Shown here in pieces: positions 28,408 through 37,288 of a stretch of DNA of 64,000 bases. Source of the DNA: Herminiimonas sp. (lineage in GTDB: Bacteria; Pseudomonadota; Gammaproteobacteria; Burkholderiales; Burkholderiaceae); the NCBI RefSeq assembly GCF_030655415.1, contig NZ_JAURVN010000015.1, positions 400,357 through 464,356 of the forward strand. The letters run 5' to 3'. The notes beneath the pieces were generated by a model, which did no database searches, was not told the origin of the DNA, and saw only the letters and a list, made by a program, of their open reading frames with translations. Position numbers and translations under genes: made by a program. Each line of letters begins with the position of its first letter. Position 1 is the stretch's first letter.

Positions 28408-29063
28408 TTCTTGCCACCTTTTTTTGCCCCTGCAGCCGTGCTGCGCTGCGCTGCAACTTCATCATCATCCAAATAACGAAATGTCTTGGCCACAGCATCA
28501 AGTGTCAGGGAACTATCTTTTCCTGCAGATAAATTCATCTGGTTAAGGGTAACGATACGAGGCAAATTAGCGATGTCACTGGCAAATGCTGCGACGTCAT
28601 GGTAATTGCCAGTTACTTTTATATCGATAGGCAATTCAGCGTAGTAGTCTTTGACTAGCACTTGGCCTGGTTTGAATAATTCAAACTGCAAACCACGTCC
28701 CAAGCCTGCTTGATTAATATCCGATAGCAAGGCATCCATTTCCGCCTTGCTTGGCAATTGTTTTTCCAGCGAAGAAACATACTCATTAACCTGCACTTTT
28801 TGCTTACGCAAACCATCCAGATTAATCGCCTGTTGTACTTTTACTTTGTAGGCATCTTTGAGCGTCAATTCTTCTGCCGCGGTTCTATCCAACTCTTCAA
28901 GCTCAGTGCTCCAGTATGCGTACCATCCCACCACGATCACAGCGAGCAATACTCCCACTCCACACAACATACGCGGAACGATCGGCCACTGCCCGGGATG
29001 CAAGCCATTCAGATCGCGAAACTGCGCGCTGATCGACTCTCCAATATTCTTCAAATCTGCCAT
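28404..29063 (-). CDS. pilO: Type IV pilus assembly protein PilO
   Basis: A 219-residue bitopic inner-membrane protein that dimerises with PilN. One transmembrane helix (about 33-50, GVGVLLAVIVVGWYAYW) is followed by a coiled-coil region rich in Glu, Lys and Leu (55-110) and a ferredoxin-like periplasmic domain. The Lys/Gly tail at the C-terminus is charged. It starts 16 bp after pilN and overlaps pilP by 4 bp. Confidence 0.93.
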   Translation of the reverse strand: MADLKNIGESISAQFRDLNGLHPGQWPIVPRMLCGVGVLLAVIVVGWYAYWSTELEELDRTAAEELTLKDAYKVKVQQAINLDGLRKQKVQVNEYVSSLEKQLPSKAEMDALLSDINQAGLGRGLQFELFKPGQVLVKDYYAELPIDIKVTGNYHDVAAFASDIANLPRIVTLNQMNLSAGKDSSLTLDAVAKTFRYLDDDEVAAQRSTAAGAKKGGKK

Positions 29064-29079
29064 GGTGCCTGTCTCACAA

Positions 29080-29703
29080 TCAAGGTTTCAACGGAGTTGC
29101 AGCTAGAGCGGGCACTTGCGCGTTTACAGCAGCTGGATCATTGTCACGCGGACGCTTGATACCGGCATTGATACTAAATTCAAAGACTTTTTTAGCATCT
29201 TTACCCTGTCCGATACCGACAGACCGAATTTCAATCAGATCTGGACGTTCCAGCCACGGAGAATGATTTCCCAAATTGCGCAGCAATTCAGAAACACGTT
29301 CATTTGATTGCGCATAACCATTTAACAAAACGCGCTGGCCATCTTGTTTGATCGATTTGAGATAAACGCCTTCTGGAACCTGTTGCGCCAATTCGTCCAT
29401 CAAATAAATTGGCTGATTGCGATCACTCTGCAAGTCTTCCACTGCTTGCTGCCGGGCCTTAAGCGCTTCAATCTCTTGCTTAAGGCTTGCAACTTCCTTG
29501 ATCTCTTCGTCTAGGCGAGCATTTTCAGTTTTAATGAAATTGTTACGCTGCTCTTGCTCAGAAAGCTGATTGGCAAAATAGCCACCAACAGCAATCACGA
29601 TCAAAGCACCAACAATCGCACTCAACAACAACATCGCAACAAATTCTTTTTTACGTTGCTTACGCTTTTCCTCGCGATGAGGAAGAAGATTAATTCTGAT
29701 CAT
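29080..29703 (-). CDS. pilN: Type IV pilus assembly protein PilN
   Basis: A 207-residue inner-membrane protein whose N-terminus MIRINLLPHREEK is the conserved PilN motif that docks into cytoplasmic PilM. A transmembrane helix (about 21-44) and a coiled coil (45-95) lead to a periplasmic domain. The start overlaps the pilM stop by one base (TGATG), so PilM and PilN are made in coupled fashion, in line with their complex. Confidence 0.95.
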   Translation of the reverse strand: MIRINLLPHREEKRKQRKKEFVAMLLLSAIVGALIVIAVGGYFANQLSEQEQRNNFIKTENARLDEEIKEVASLKQEIEALKARQQAVEDLQSDRNQPIYLMDELAQQVPEGVYLKSIKQDGQRVLLNGYAQSNERVSELLRNLGNHSPWLERPDLIEIRSVGIGQGKDAKKVFEFSINAGIKRPRDNDPAAVNAQVPALAATPLKP

Positions 29704-30782
29704 CAGTCAAACCTCCGCATCGCCAGCCCGCATGCAACCAAATAGGCTGGCGCCTCTATGCGTAATTGCTTTTCGCGCACATTCGGGCCCAGCTGCATGC
29801 CGCTGAAAGGGCTTACGACTGAAGTAGACAACTTGGTGCGATTGGCAACCATATCAACCATGCCTGGAATGATTGCGCAGCCACCGGCAAGGAAAAGTTG
29901 ATCTATGCGTGTGTAAGGTGTGGATGTGAAGAAAAATTGAATTGCGCGGGTAACTTCAAGTGCAGCGCTTTCAAGAAAAGGATCAAGAATTTCAGTTTGA
30001 TATCCATCCGGCAAATCGCCAGCTTTCTTTTTAGCTTCCGCTTCTTCGTAAGACAAACCATAGGTACGCACAATCTCTTGAGTCAATTGATGGCCACCGA
30101 ACGGTTGTTCACGCTCATAAACCAACTGACCATCCAGCAAAACGGAGACGTGCGTTACTTGCGAACCGATTTGAAACAAACCCAGAATCTGGCCTTTGCC
30201 ACCATTAGGTAATTGTTTGGTGAGTCGATCAATTGCCGCGCGCGCGGCATAAGACTCAATATCCATCACAGTAGGGGTAATACCTGCTGCTTCTGCCACC
30301 GCGACTCGATCCTCTACTTTTTCCTTACGTGTTGCGGCCAACATGACTTCAACATCTTCAGGAGAATTTTCTACCGGACCAATGACATCAAAATCCAGAC
30401 GCACCTCATCCAGCGCAAACGGAATGTATTGGCTGGCCTCGGTTTCCACCTGCAACTCCAGTCCTTCTTCGGACAAACCGCTAGGAAGAATGATTTTCTT
30501 GGTGATCACGGAAGCGGGTGGCATGCCCATCGCAGCCAACTTGGCGCGGGTGCCGCTCTTTTTCCATACGCGATGGATAGCGTCTGAAACTTGATCGATG
30601 TTTTCAATGTTGCCGTCAACCACTGCACCACGCGGGAGAGGTTCAGAAGCAAAGCATTCGAGGCGTAATTCACCTTTGCCAAGCTCGGACAACTCGACGA
30701 GTTTTACCCCGGAGCTACTAATGTCCAAGCCAATCAGCGGCGGATTCTTTTTGCCGAATAAGGAGCCAAAATCTAAAGCCAA
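29703..30782 (-). CDS. pilM: Type IV pilus assembly ATPase-like protein PilM
   Basis: A 359-residue actin-like (FtsA-fold) cytoplasmic protein that binds ATP and the PilN tail, joining the alignment complex to the motor. The phosphate-binding loop is LIGLDISSSGVKLVEL near residues 17-32, and GGHQLTQEI and LAGGCAIIPG (adenosine motif) lie further on. The length is standard. First gene of pilMNOPQ, transcribed away from mrcA. It begins with TTG/ATG context MALDFGSLFGKKN, as in many relatives. Confidence 0.95.
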   Translation of the reverse strand: MALDFGSLFGKKNPPLIGLDISSSGVKLVELSELGKGELRLECFASEPLPRGAVVDGNIENIDQVSDAIHRVWKKSGTRAKLAAMGMPPASVITKKIILPSGLSEEGLELQVETEASQYIPFALDEVRLDFDVIGPVENSPEDVEVMLAATRKEKVEDRVAVAEAAGITPTVMDIESYAARAAIDRLTKQLPNGGKGQILGLFQIGSQVTHVSVLLDGQLVYEREQPFGGHQLTQEIVRTYGLSYEEAEAKKKAGDLPDGYQTEILDPFLESAALEVTRAIQFFFTSTPYTRIDQLFLAGGCAIIPGMVDMVANRTKLSTSVVSPFSGMQLGPNVREKQLRIEAPAYLVACGLAMRRFD

Positions 30783-30808
30783 GGGCAGTTCTCCCCAAAA
30801 ACGTTATT

Positions 30809-30841
30809 AGTATATGAACGCGATGCCGTTTAGCTTGTCAA
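30809..30841 (-). promoter_or_regulatory. Possible pilM promoter
   Basis: On the minus strand a perfect TTGACA (30836-30841) precedes TATACT (30809-30814), but the spacer is 21 bp, longer than the usual 17. A weaker -10 (TCATAT) lies at 18 bp. This is 27 bp or less upstream of pilM and is tentative. Confidence 0.4.
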
Positions 30842-31051
30842 AACCCCGACCCCGATTAAAAGATATGAGGATTTCAATAAAAATGTGTTTAAAAACGTGT
30901 ATTTAGGACACATTGATAAAACGTTACATTAAATCGTAGCAACAAGCCTCCAAAACTGTAAAGCAATTTCCATAAAGTAATTTGCAAATCCGTTGCCAAA
31001 AATCCACGCGGGGTATGGGATGTTGCAATTACAGCCGATTCTTGGTCACAA

Positions 31052-31081
31052 TCGCGTCCGCTTGCGGCAGACGGCTATAAT
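31052..31081 (+). promoter_or_regulatory. Possible mrcA promoter
   Basis: A perfect -10 TATAAT (31076-31081) stands 33 bp before the mrcA ATG. The -35 at 18 bp spacing (TCGCGT, 31052-31057) is poor. Confidence 0.45.
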
Positions 31082-31114
31082 GGCGCGGATATCTACCCCT
31101 CACTTTCTCTCTGC

Positions 31115-33466
31115 ATGGCTTCCAAACAATCCTCGTCCGGCAGTACTTCTTCCAAACCCGCAAAAAGCACCTCGAACACCCTCTTAAAATTCGGGCTTGG
31201 CTTTGTCGGCTTAATCTTCGGCCTTGGTGTCATCGGAGCGCTGATCCTGTTTTTTGCACTGGCAATGGCGTATCCCAACTTGCCGGCCTTGGATTCCTTA
31301 ACGGATTACAGGCCTAAAATTCCGCTTCGTATTTTTTCTGCGGATAACGTTCTGATTGGGGAGTTCGGCGAAGAACGCCGTAATTTGGTCCATATCAAGG
31401 AAATTCCCGACATCATGAAGAAAGCCGTGCTGGCGATTGAAGATGATCGCTTCTTCGAGCATGGTGGCGTGGACTACGTCGGGATCGTTCGCGCAGCTGT
31501 ACATAATCTGAGCGGCGGCGCCCGCCAAGGCGCATCCACTATTACGCAACAAGTGGCACGGAATTTCTTCCTGTCCAGCGAGCAAACCCTCAAACGCAAA
31601 ATCTACGAAATACTGCTGGCGTGGAAAATTGAAAAGAACCTGTCGAAAGATCAGATTCTTGAGGTCTACATGAACCAGATTTATTTGGGTCAGCGCGCCT
31701 ACGGTTTCTCGTCCGCAGCGCAGATTTACTACGGTAAAAAACTACAGGACGTCAGCATCGCCGAAGCAGCAATGTTGGCTGGCTTGCCTAAAGCGCCGTC
31801 CGCCTACAACCCTGTGGTCAATCCGAAACGCGCCAAAGCGCGCCAGCAATATATTCTGCAACGCATGTATCAACTGGGCTACATCACCGAGCCAGAATAC
31901 ACGCAAGCCAAGGCAGAAGAGCTCAAGATCAAGACAAATAGCAGCGAGTTCGGCGTACATGCTGAATATGTAGCCGAAATGACGCGCCAATTAGTCTACG
32001 AGCAATTCAAGGAAGAAACCTACACGCGCGGTTTGAACGTCTTCACCACGATTACCAAAGCGGATCAGGATGCGGCGTATCTTGCCGTGCGCAAAGGCGT
32101 GATGGATTACGAAAAACGCCACGGCTATCGCGGCCCGGAAAACTACATCGAGATCCCGACCAATAAGGAAGAAGCCGAAGACGCAATAGAAGTTGAGCTG
32201 GCGAACCATCCTGATAGCGACGATCTGGTTGCCGCGGTCGTGCTGGACGCAACGCCGCAAGTAATCACTGCCGTACTGGTATCTGGTGAGGAAATCAAAA
32301 TTGAAGGCGCAGGCCTGACCTTCGCAGCCAACCTGCTCAGCGCCAAAGCGCCGCCAAATAAACGCGTCAAACGCGGCGCAGTAATTCGCGTCATGCAAGA
32401 AGGTAAAACCTGGAGCGTGATCCAGATGCCTGAAGTGCAATCAGCATTTGTTGCAGCCAATACCGATGATGGCGCGATACGCGCATTGGTGGGCGGCTTC
32501 GACTTCAACCGCAACAAGTTCAACCACGTCACGCAAGCATGGCGTCAACCTGGATCATCGTTCAAGCCATTTATTTATTCAGCATCGCTGGAAAAAGGCT
32601 TGTCGCCATCGACGATCATCAACGACGCGCCCATCAGTTTTGATGCCGGACAAACTGGCGGCCAGCCGTGGGAGCCAAAGAATTACGACGGCAAATACGA
32701 TGGTCCGATGACGATGCGCAAAGGTCTGACGAAATCGAAAAACATGATTTCGATCCGGATCTTGCACAAAATTGGCGCCAAATACGGACAGGAATACATT
32801 ACCCGCTTCGGCTTCGATGCAGATAAAAATCCACCTTATTTGACCCTCGCTCTGGGCGCTGGCGCGGTCACACCGTTGCAAATGGCAGGCGCGTACGCCG
32901 TATTCGCCAATGGCGGTTACAAAGTCAGCCCTTACCTGATTTCCAGAATTTCCGACGCCAGCGGAAAAACTTTGTCTGAAGCCAAACCAGACAAGGCCGG
33001 CGATGAAGCCAATCGTGTTATCGATGTCCGCAACGCATTCTTGATGGATAGCATGTTGAAGGATGTCGTTACCTCCGGCACCGCGGTCAAAGCCATGGCA
33101 TTGAAGCGTACCGATCTGGCAGGCAAAACCGGCACGACTAATGATTCGTTTGATGCATGGTTCGCTGGCTATCAGCCAGAAATCGTCGGTATTGCGTGGA
33201 TCGGTTTTGATCAGCCGAAAAATCTGGGCAATCGCGAAACCGGCGGCGGCTTGGCTCTTCCGATCTGGATTAATTACATGCAAAAAGCGCTTAAGAATGT
33301 GCCTATGGCAGAGCGCACCGTGCCGGAAGGAATTATCACGGCGAACGGCGAATATTTCTACGCAGAGAACCCGCCAGGTTTGGGCGTACGCAATCTCGGT
33401 CTGAGCGACGCGCCTGCGCATGCCAACGAGCCGACCAAGGATGAAGTGAAGAACGAATTGTTCTAG
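31115..33466 (+). CDS. mrcA: Penicillin-binding protein 1A (bifunctional transglycosylase/transpeptidase)
   Basis: A 783-residue class A PBP that polymerises and cross-links peptidoglycan. A cytoplasmic Ser/Lys-rich tail and one helix (about 24-52) anchor it. The GT51 domain has catalytic Glu109 in EDDRFFEHGG and the GASTITQQVARN motif. The transpeptidase domain has SxxK at 481-484 (nucleophile Ser481), SKN at 541-543 and KTG at 671-673. An OB-like insert lies between. The length is near E. coli PBP1A (850). It sits next to pilMNOPQ, as in Pseudomonas and many betaproteobacteria. Confidence 0.96.
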   Translation: MASKQSSSGSTSSKPAKSTSNTLLKFGLGFVGLIFGLGVIGALILFFALAMAYPNLPALDSLTDYRPKIPLRIFSADNVLIGEFGEERRNLVHIKEIPDIMKKAVLAIEDDRFFEHGGVDYVGIVRAAVHNLSGGARQGASTITQQVARNFFLSSEQTLKRKIYEILLAWKIEKNLSKDQILEVYMNQIYLGQRAYGFSSAAQIYYGKKLQDVSIAEAAMLAGLPKAPSAYNPVVNPKRAKARQQYILQRMYQLGYITEPEYTQAKAEELKIKTNSSEFGVHAEYVAEMTRQLVYEQFKEETYTRGLNVFTTITKADQDAAYLAVRKGVMDYEKRHGYRGPENYIEIPTNKEEAEDAIEVELANHPDSDDLVAAVVLDATPQVITAVLVSGEEIKIEGAGLTFAANLLSAKAPPNKRVKRGAVIRVMQEGKTWSVIQMPEVQSAFVAANTDDGAIRALVGGFDFNRNKFNHVTQAWRQPGSSFKPFIYSASLEKGLSPSTIINDAPISFDAGQTGGQPWEPKNYDGKYDGPMTMRKGLTKSKNMISIRILHKIGAKYGQEYITRFGFDADKNPPYLTLALGAGAVTPLQMAGAYAVFANGGYKVSPYLISRISDASGKTLSEAKPDKAGDEANRVIDVRNAFLMDSMLKDVVTSGTAVKAMALKRTDLAGKTGTTNDSFDAWFAGYQPEIVGIAWIGFDQPKNLGNRETGGGLALPIWINYMQKALKNVPMAERTVPEGIITANGEYFYAENPPGLGVRNLGLSDAPAHANEPTKDEVKNELF

Positions 33467-33488
33467 CCGACACAGCCGAATCGGCATG

Positions 33489-33526
33489 AAAAAAGCGGAA
33501 AAGTCACAAGACTTTTCCGCTTTTTT
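33489..33526. terminator. Bidirectional terminator between mrcA and cyaY
   Basis: Perfect 17 bp arms (33489-33505, 33510-33526) with loop ACAA; the outer six pairs are A-T, giving T-tracts in both directions. It lies between convergent genes. Confidence 0.92.
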
Positions 33527-33546
33527 CTATTTGGACGAGACTTAAC

Positions 33547-33888
33547 TCAATTAGCATCACTCAAGGTGACTTCGATACCACCCTGCTGACTCACCATTTT
33601 CGACAAGGCAGCGAACAACTCCACACCGCCATCACGACTATTGATCCATTTCGAGCCGTCGACCTTGAAATGGAAACCGCCGGATTTCGCTGCCACCCAC
33701 AACTCCTTCATCGGAGCCTGGCTATTCACGATAATTTTGGTGCCGTTATCGATAAACTCGATTTCCAGCACGTTGCCGCTACGCGTGCATTCCACGTCAA
33801 GGTCACTAGTGTTCGCCAACTCTTCCAAAGTCGCCTCGATTTGGCTCAAAGTTGCCTCGGCCTGCTGCAGGAATTCTGATTCGGTCAT
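33547..33888 (-). CDS. cyaY: Frataxin-like iron donor CyaY
   Basis: A 113-residue bacterial frataxin that binds iron and modulates Fe-S cluster assembly. The acidic helix MTESEFLQQAEATL at the N-terminus and the beta-sheet core (VLEIEFIDNGTKIIVN, APMKELWVAAKSGGFHF) are diagnostic. The ATG at 33888 is chosen for the GGAG seven bases upstream and the match to family length (about 106); an in-frame TTG at 33903 would add five residues. It diverges from lptM, with 29 bp between starts. Confidence 0.95.
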   Translation of the reverse strand: MTESEFLQQAEATLSQIEATLEELANTSDLDVECTRSGNVLEIEFIDNGTKIIVNSQAPMKELWVAAKSGGFHFKVDGSKWINSRDGGVELFAALSKMVSQQGGIEVTLSDAN

Positions 33889-33917
33889 GCTACACTCCAA
33901 CACGTTTTCGTTAAACA

Positions 33918-34151
33918 GTGATTCTAATCGTGAAGTCCCTTCTTTGTTTGCCGCGCATCAGCGCTTTTTTCACAATCCTGGCCGGTGCCTTGTGCGTCAG
34001 CCTGCTCGCCGGTTGCGGTCAAAAAGGTCCTTTGTACATGCCGCAAGGCGAAAAAGGTTACCAAACGACGACCGTGCAAACGACAGGCAGCTCGACTTCT
34101 GTCTCACTCCCGGTCAATACACCGCCAGCCAGCAATTCAGATTCCAAATAA
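33918..34151 (+). CDS. lptM: LPS translocon maturation chaperone LptM (YifL-like lipoprotein)
   Basis: A 77-residue lipoprotein with an N-terminal signal, lipobox LLAGC and the conserved GQKGPLY stretch right after the lipidated Cys, the signature of LptM/YifL. The remaining 35 residues are a low-complexity Thr/Ser tail. LptM helps LptD fold with its proper disulfides in the outer membrane. The start may be GTG 33918 or GTG 33930 (shorter signal). It sits between cyaY and lysA, the gene order known in many proteobacteria. Confidence 0.88.
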   Translation: MILIVKSLLCLPRISAFFTILAGALCVSLLAGCGQKGPLYMPQGEKGYQTTTVQTTGSSTSVSLPVNTPPASNSDSK

Positions 34152-34158
34152 ATTCGCC

Positions 34159-35442
34159 ATGTCGCATTTTTCTTATCAAGACGGCGTGCTGTGCGCGGAG
34201 AATGTTCCGCTGACGCAAATCGCCCAGCAATTCGGTTCGCCAACCTACATCTATTCCAAAGCAGCGTTGGTAGAAAATTTTTCTTCCTACGCCGACGCCT
34301 GCAAAAAGCATGGCCGCAATGACGAGACAGCGCTGGTTTGCTACTCAGTCAAATCCAACTCGAATCTTGCAGTATTGAATCTGCTCGGCAAATTCGGCTC
34401 CGGCTTTGATATCGTTTCTGGCGGTGAATTGCTGCGCGTATTGGCAGCAGGTGGCTCACCACGCAAAGTGATTTTTTCAGGAGTGGGTAAATCGCGCGGA
34501 GAAATGCAACTAGCCTTGTCGCACGATATTCTGTGCTTCAACGTTGAGTCGATTCCTGAAGTACATCGGTTAAATGAAGTTGCTGGTGAAATGGGCAAAC
34601 GCGCTTCCGTTTCGCTGCGCGTGAATCCAAATGTCGATGCAAAAACGCATCCGTATATTTCTACCGGATTGAAAGATAATAAATTCGGCGTCGCATACGA
34701 AGATGCATTAGCGACCTATCGCGTTGCGGCATCATTACCAAACATTAGCGTGACCGGCATCGACTGCCACATCGGCTCGCAATTGCTGGACGATGCGCCC
34801 TTGCTGGAAGCAGTAGATAAATTAATCGAGTTGATCGACACGCTGGCAAGCGAAGGTATCGTTCTGCATCACATGGATATTGGTGGCGGCATCGGTATCA
34901 ATTACGACAACGACAAGCCAGTGGCAGTTGGCGATTATCTGTCACGCGTATTCACAAAAATTGATGCATGGCGCGCAAAGAGTTATCAAGGCGCAGCGAT
35001 CAAAGTATTGTTTGAACCAGGCCGCTCTATCGTTGGCAATGCCGGCGTGCTGCTGACCGAAGTGCAATACATCAAACATGGCGAAACCAAGAACTTCGCG
35101 ATCGTCGACGCAGCAATGAATGATTTGATGCGCCCTGCAATGTATGAAGCATGGCATGGCGTGCAACCAGTCTTGCAACGCGAAACTGGTGCACAAACTT
35201 ACGACGTGGTTGGTCCAGTATGTGAGTCTGGTGATTGGCTGGCGCGCTCGCGTGAATTAGCAATTCAAGAAGGCGATTTGCTGGCGATCATGTCGGCCGG
35301 CGCATACGGCATGACGATGTCATCCAACTACAATACGCGCGGCAGAGCTGCAGAAATTATGGTCGATGGTGCAACGACTCATTTGATTCGCAAACGTGAA
35401 TCGGCAGCCGATCTGTTCGCACTGGAATCATTGCTTCCGTAA
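34159..35442 (+). CDS. lysA: Diaminopimelate decarboxylase
   Basis: A 427-residue PLP enzyme that makes lysine from meso-diaminopimelate. The N-terminal alanine-racemase-like TIM barrel has the PLP lysine in CYSVKSN (Lys65) and the glycine loop GGGIGINY. The C-terminal beta domain has EPGRSIVGNAG and the cysteine motif PVCESGDW. The ATG at 34159 begins the conserved MSHFSYQDGVLCAENV and follows the lptM stop by 7 bp; the frame is open further upstream but that part is the lptM gene in another frame. Confidence 0.96.
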   Translation: MSHFSYQDGVLCAENVPLTQIAQQFGSPTYIYSKAALVENFSSYADACKKHGRNDETALVCYSVKSNSNLAVLNLLGKFGSGFDIVSGGELLRVLAAGGSPRKVIFSGVGKSRGEMQLALSHDILCFNVESIPEVHRLNEVAGEMGKRASVSLRVNPNVDAKTHPYISTGLKDNKFGVAYEDALATYRVAASLPNISVTGIDCHIGSQLLDDAPLLEAVDKLIELIDTLASEGIVLHHMDIGGGIGINYDNDKPVAVGDYLSRVFTKIDAWRAKSYQGAAIKVLFEPGRSIVGNAGVLLTEVQYIKHGETKNFAIVDAAMNDLMRPAMYEAWHGVQPVLQRETGAQTYDVVGPVCESGDWLARSRELAIQEGDLLAIMSAGAYGMTMSSNYNTRGRAAEIMVDGATTHLIRKRESAADLFALESLLP

Positions 35443-35448
35443 TGCAAG

Positions 35449-35478
35449 GAGCCGGAATGCGCAACGCATATCCGGCTC
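35449..35478. terminator. Hairpin terminator between lysA and msrQ
   Basis: An interrupted stem (35449-35461 with 35465-35478, one bulged A, loop CAA) follows the lysA stop by 6 bp and ends five bases before the msrQ stop. The T-tract is weak (GTCTTT), but the convergent setting favours terminator function. Confidence 0.7.
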
Positions 35479-35482
35479 GTCT

Positions 35483-36127
35483 TTAACCTGCAGTGCCCGC
35501 CAATGCATTCGCTTTCGAGCGCTTTTGCCAAGCCCAAAATACTCGCATCAATAACAAAGCCGCAACGATCACACCGAAAATAATTGGCTGTTCAAAATCG
35601 TGCTTGCCTGCCTTCATCCACCAGTAATGCAATATGCCTAGTGATGCGACGACATAGATCAGTCTATGCAGCCATTGCCAGCGTTTGCCACCAAGCCGCT
35701 TCACCATGCCATTCGTGCTGGTGATCGCAAGCGGAATCAACAATACAAACGCCGCAAACCCCACAGTAATAAATGGACGTTTGATCACGTCTTTCAGCAT
35801 CTCGCTCACATCAAAGAAATGATCGAACCAGAGGAAAGTCGTGAAATGTAAAGTGGCGTAGAAGAACGCAAACAAGCCTATCATCCGACGCAATTTAATC
35901 AGCCAGTTCCATTTACTCAAACGGCGTAAAGGCGTGACTGCCAAGGTGAGGCATAAAAAATAGAGCGTCCAATCACCCGTGTTACGTGTGATGAATTCAA
36001 TCGGATTCGCACCTAGTTGATCCGTAAAAGCGAACAAGAACAGTCTGCCAAATGGCAGCAAGGCGAGCGCGAACAGCAGACTTTGAATAATCGTCAACTG
36101 CTTGGGCGAAGGATTAAATGCCGTCAT
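35483..36127 (-). CDS. msrQ: Haem b membrane subunit of periplasmic methionine sulfoxide reductase
   Basis: A 214-residue inner-membrane protein of the MsrQ/YedZ (ferric reductase-like) family with about six helices and the conserved histidines in ATLHFTTFLWFDH, WQWLHRLIYV and ILHYWW, which likely bind haem b. It passes electrons from the respiratory chain to MsrP, which repairs oxidised methionines in periplasmic proteins. It lies 61 bp downstream of msrP on the same strand. Confidence 0.94.
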   Translation of the reverse strand: MTAFNPSPKQLTIIQSLLFALALLPFGRLFLFAFTDQLGANPIEFITRNTGDWTLYFLCLTLAVTPLRRLSKWNWLIKLRRMIGLFAFFYATLHFTTFLWFDHFFDVSEMLKDVIKRPFITVGFAAFVLLIPLAITSTNGMVKRLGGKRWQWLHRLIYVVASLGILHYWWMKAGKHDFEQPIIFGVIVAALLLMRVFWAWQKRSKANALAGTAG

Positions 36128-36188
36128 TGTTTGTCCGAATGCAATCGATCGACGATAGGAAGTAGAGCCTCATTTACCGCGAAGGAAA

Positions 36189-37172
36189 TCAGAAAAATTT
36201 CTTCATATCCATGCCCGTGTACAAAGATGCGACTTGACTGTATCCATTGAACATCAGCGTCGGACGTTTTTTCGCAAAGAAACCATCTTCGCCTATGCGG
36301 CGTTCAGTCGCTTGCGACCAACGCGGATGATCAACATCCGGATTAACGTTGGAATAGAAACCGTACTCGCGCGGCGCCGATGCATTCCATGCGGTGCGCG
36401 GTTGTTCTTTGACGAAGCGAATCTTGACGATGGACTTGGCTGATTTAAAACCATATTTCCACGGCACGATAATGCGTACAGGGCCGCCATTTTGATTAGG
36501 CAGCACTTCGCCATACATTCCCAGCGTCAACAGCGTCAGCGGGTGATTAGCCTCGTCTATGCGCAAGCCTTCTACATATGGCCAATCCAACACCGGACGA
36601 CGCAAGCCATTCATTGCCACTTTGTCTTCAACCGTGACGAACTCGACATATTTTGCGTTTGAAGTTGGCTCGACTTTCTTGATCAGCTCGGCCAGCGAAT
36701 AACCACTCCATGGAATCACCATAGACCAGCCCTCGACACATCGTAGACGATAGATCCGTTCTTCCAGCGGCGCCAGTTTCAGCAAGCTGTCGATATCCAG
36801 CGTCATCGGCTTTTTGACTTCGCCCTCGATAGTCAACGTCCATGGCCGCGTCTTCATCGCTGGTGCAGCGCCCGCAGGGCTCGCCTTGTCAGTGCCAAAT
36901 TCGTAAAAATTATTGTAGGTCGTCGCGTCTTTATATGACGTCGCTTTATCGAGCACGACGTAGGACGGATTGGGATGCGCTGCGAGTTTTTGCGCTGTGG
37001 CAGACGTCGCGGCAAAGGCTTCGCGTGACGCCATTTCCAGCATTGCGCCGCTAGCAATTGAGCCCGCGGCTATTTTTTGAATGAAAGAACGACGCGATTC
37101 GAATATTGCGCGTGGTGTGATTTCAGACGCGAATGGAATGTCGATTCCATTCGGATTGCGCTTGATTAACAT
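36189..37172 (-). CDS. msrP: Periplasmic methionine sulfoxide reductase catalytic subunit (molybdopterin)
   Basis: A 327-residue molybdopterin oxidoreductase (YedY family). The Tat signal has the twin arginines at 27-28 (SRRSFIQK) and a hydrophobic stretch to about residue 50. The molybdenum-ligand Cys145 lies in [10 protein letters not shown]. The length is the same as E. coli YedY (334). It forms an operon with msrQ. Tat export of a folded, cofactor-loaded protein is implied by the signal. Confidence 0.95.
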   Translation of the reverse strand: MLIKRNPNGIDIPFASEITPRAIFESRRSFIQKIAAGSIASGAMLEMASREAFAATSATAQKLAAHPNPSYVVLDKATSYKDATTYNNFYEFGTDKASPAGAAPAMKTRPWTLTIEGEVKKPMTLDIDSLLKLAPLEERIYRLRCVEGWSMVIPWSGYSLAELIKKVEPTSNAKYVEFVTVEDKVAMNGLRRPVLDWPYVEGLRIDEANHPLTLLTLGMYGEVLPNQNGGPVRIIVPWKYGFKSAKSIVKIRFVKEQPRTAWNASAPREYGFYSNVNPDVDHPRWSQATERRIGEDGFFAKKRPTLMFNGYSQVASLYTGMDMKKFF

Positions 37173-37288
37173 AGCGGCTCCGTAGTGATGGTGATGACCA
37201 TTGATCTCTTCAGACCTGCCAACATTACAGGAGTTTCATTACAGAAAGCAGAATACGTAATTTTACATTCCGCCTTTATGCAATGATT

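Larger units (their letters stand above)
30783..31114. other. Divergent intergenic region pilM/mrcA
   Basis: These 332 bp separate two divergent genes and hold no open frame with gene character. The left two-thirds are A/T-rich. They contain an inverted repeat with 7 bp arms (30882-30888 and 30908-30914, spacer 19), possible pilM promoter boxes (30809-30841) and a perfect TATAAT (31076-31081) ahead of mrcA. Regulation is likely but not proven. Confidence 0.6.

Noticed and set aside
33889..33903. TTG start five codons upstream for cyaY
   Set aside because: The ATG at 33888 has a well-placed GGAG, and the extra residues are not part of frataxin.
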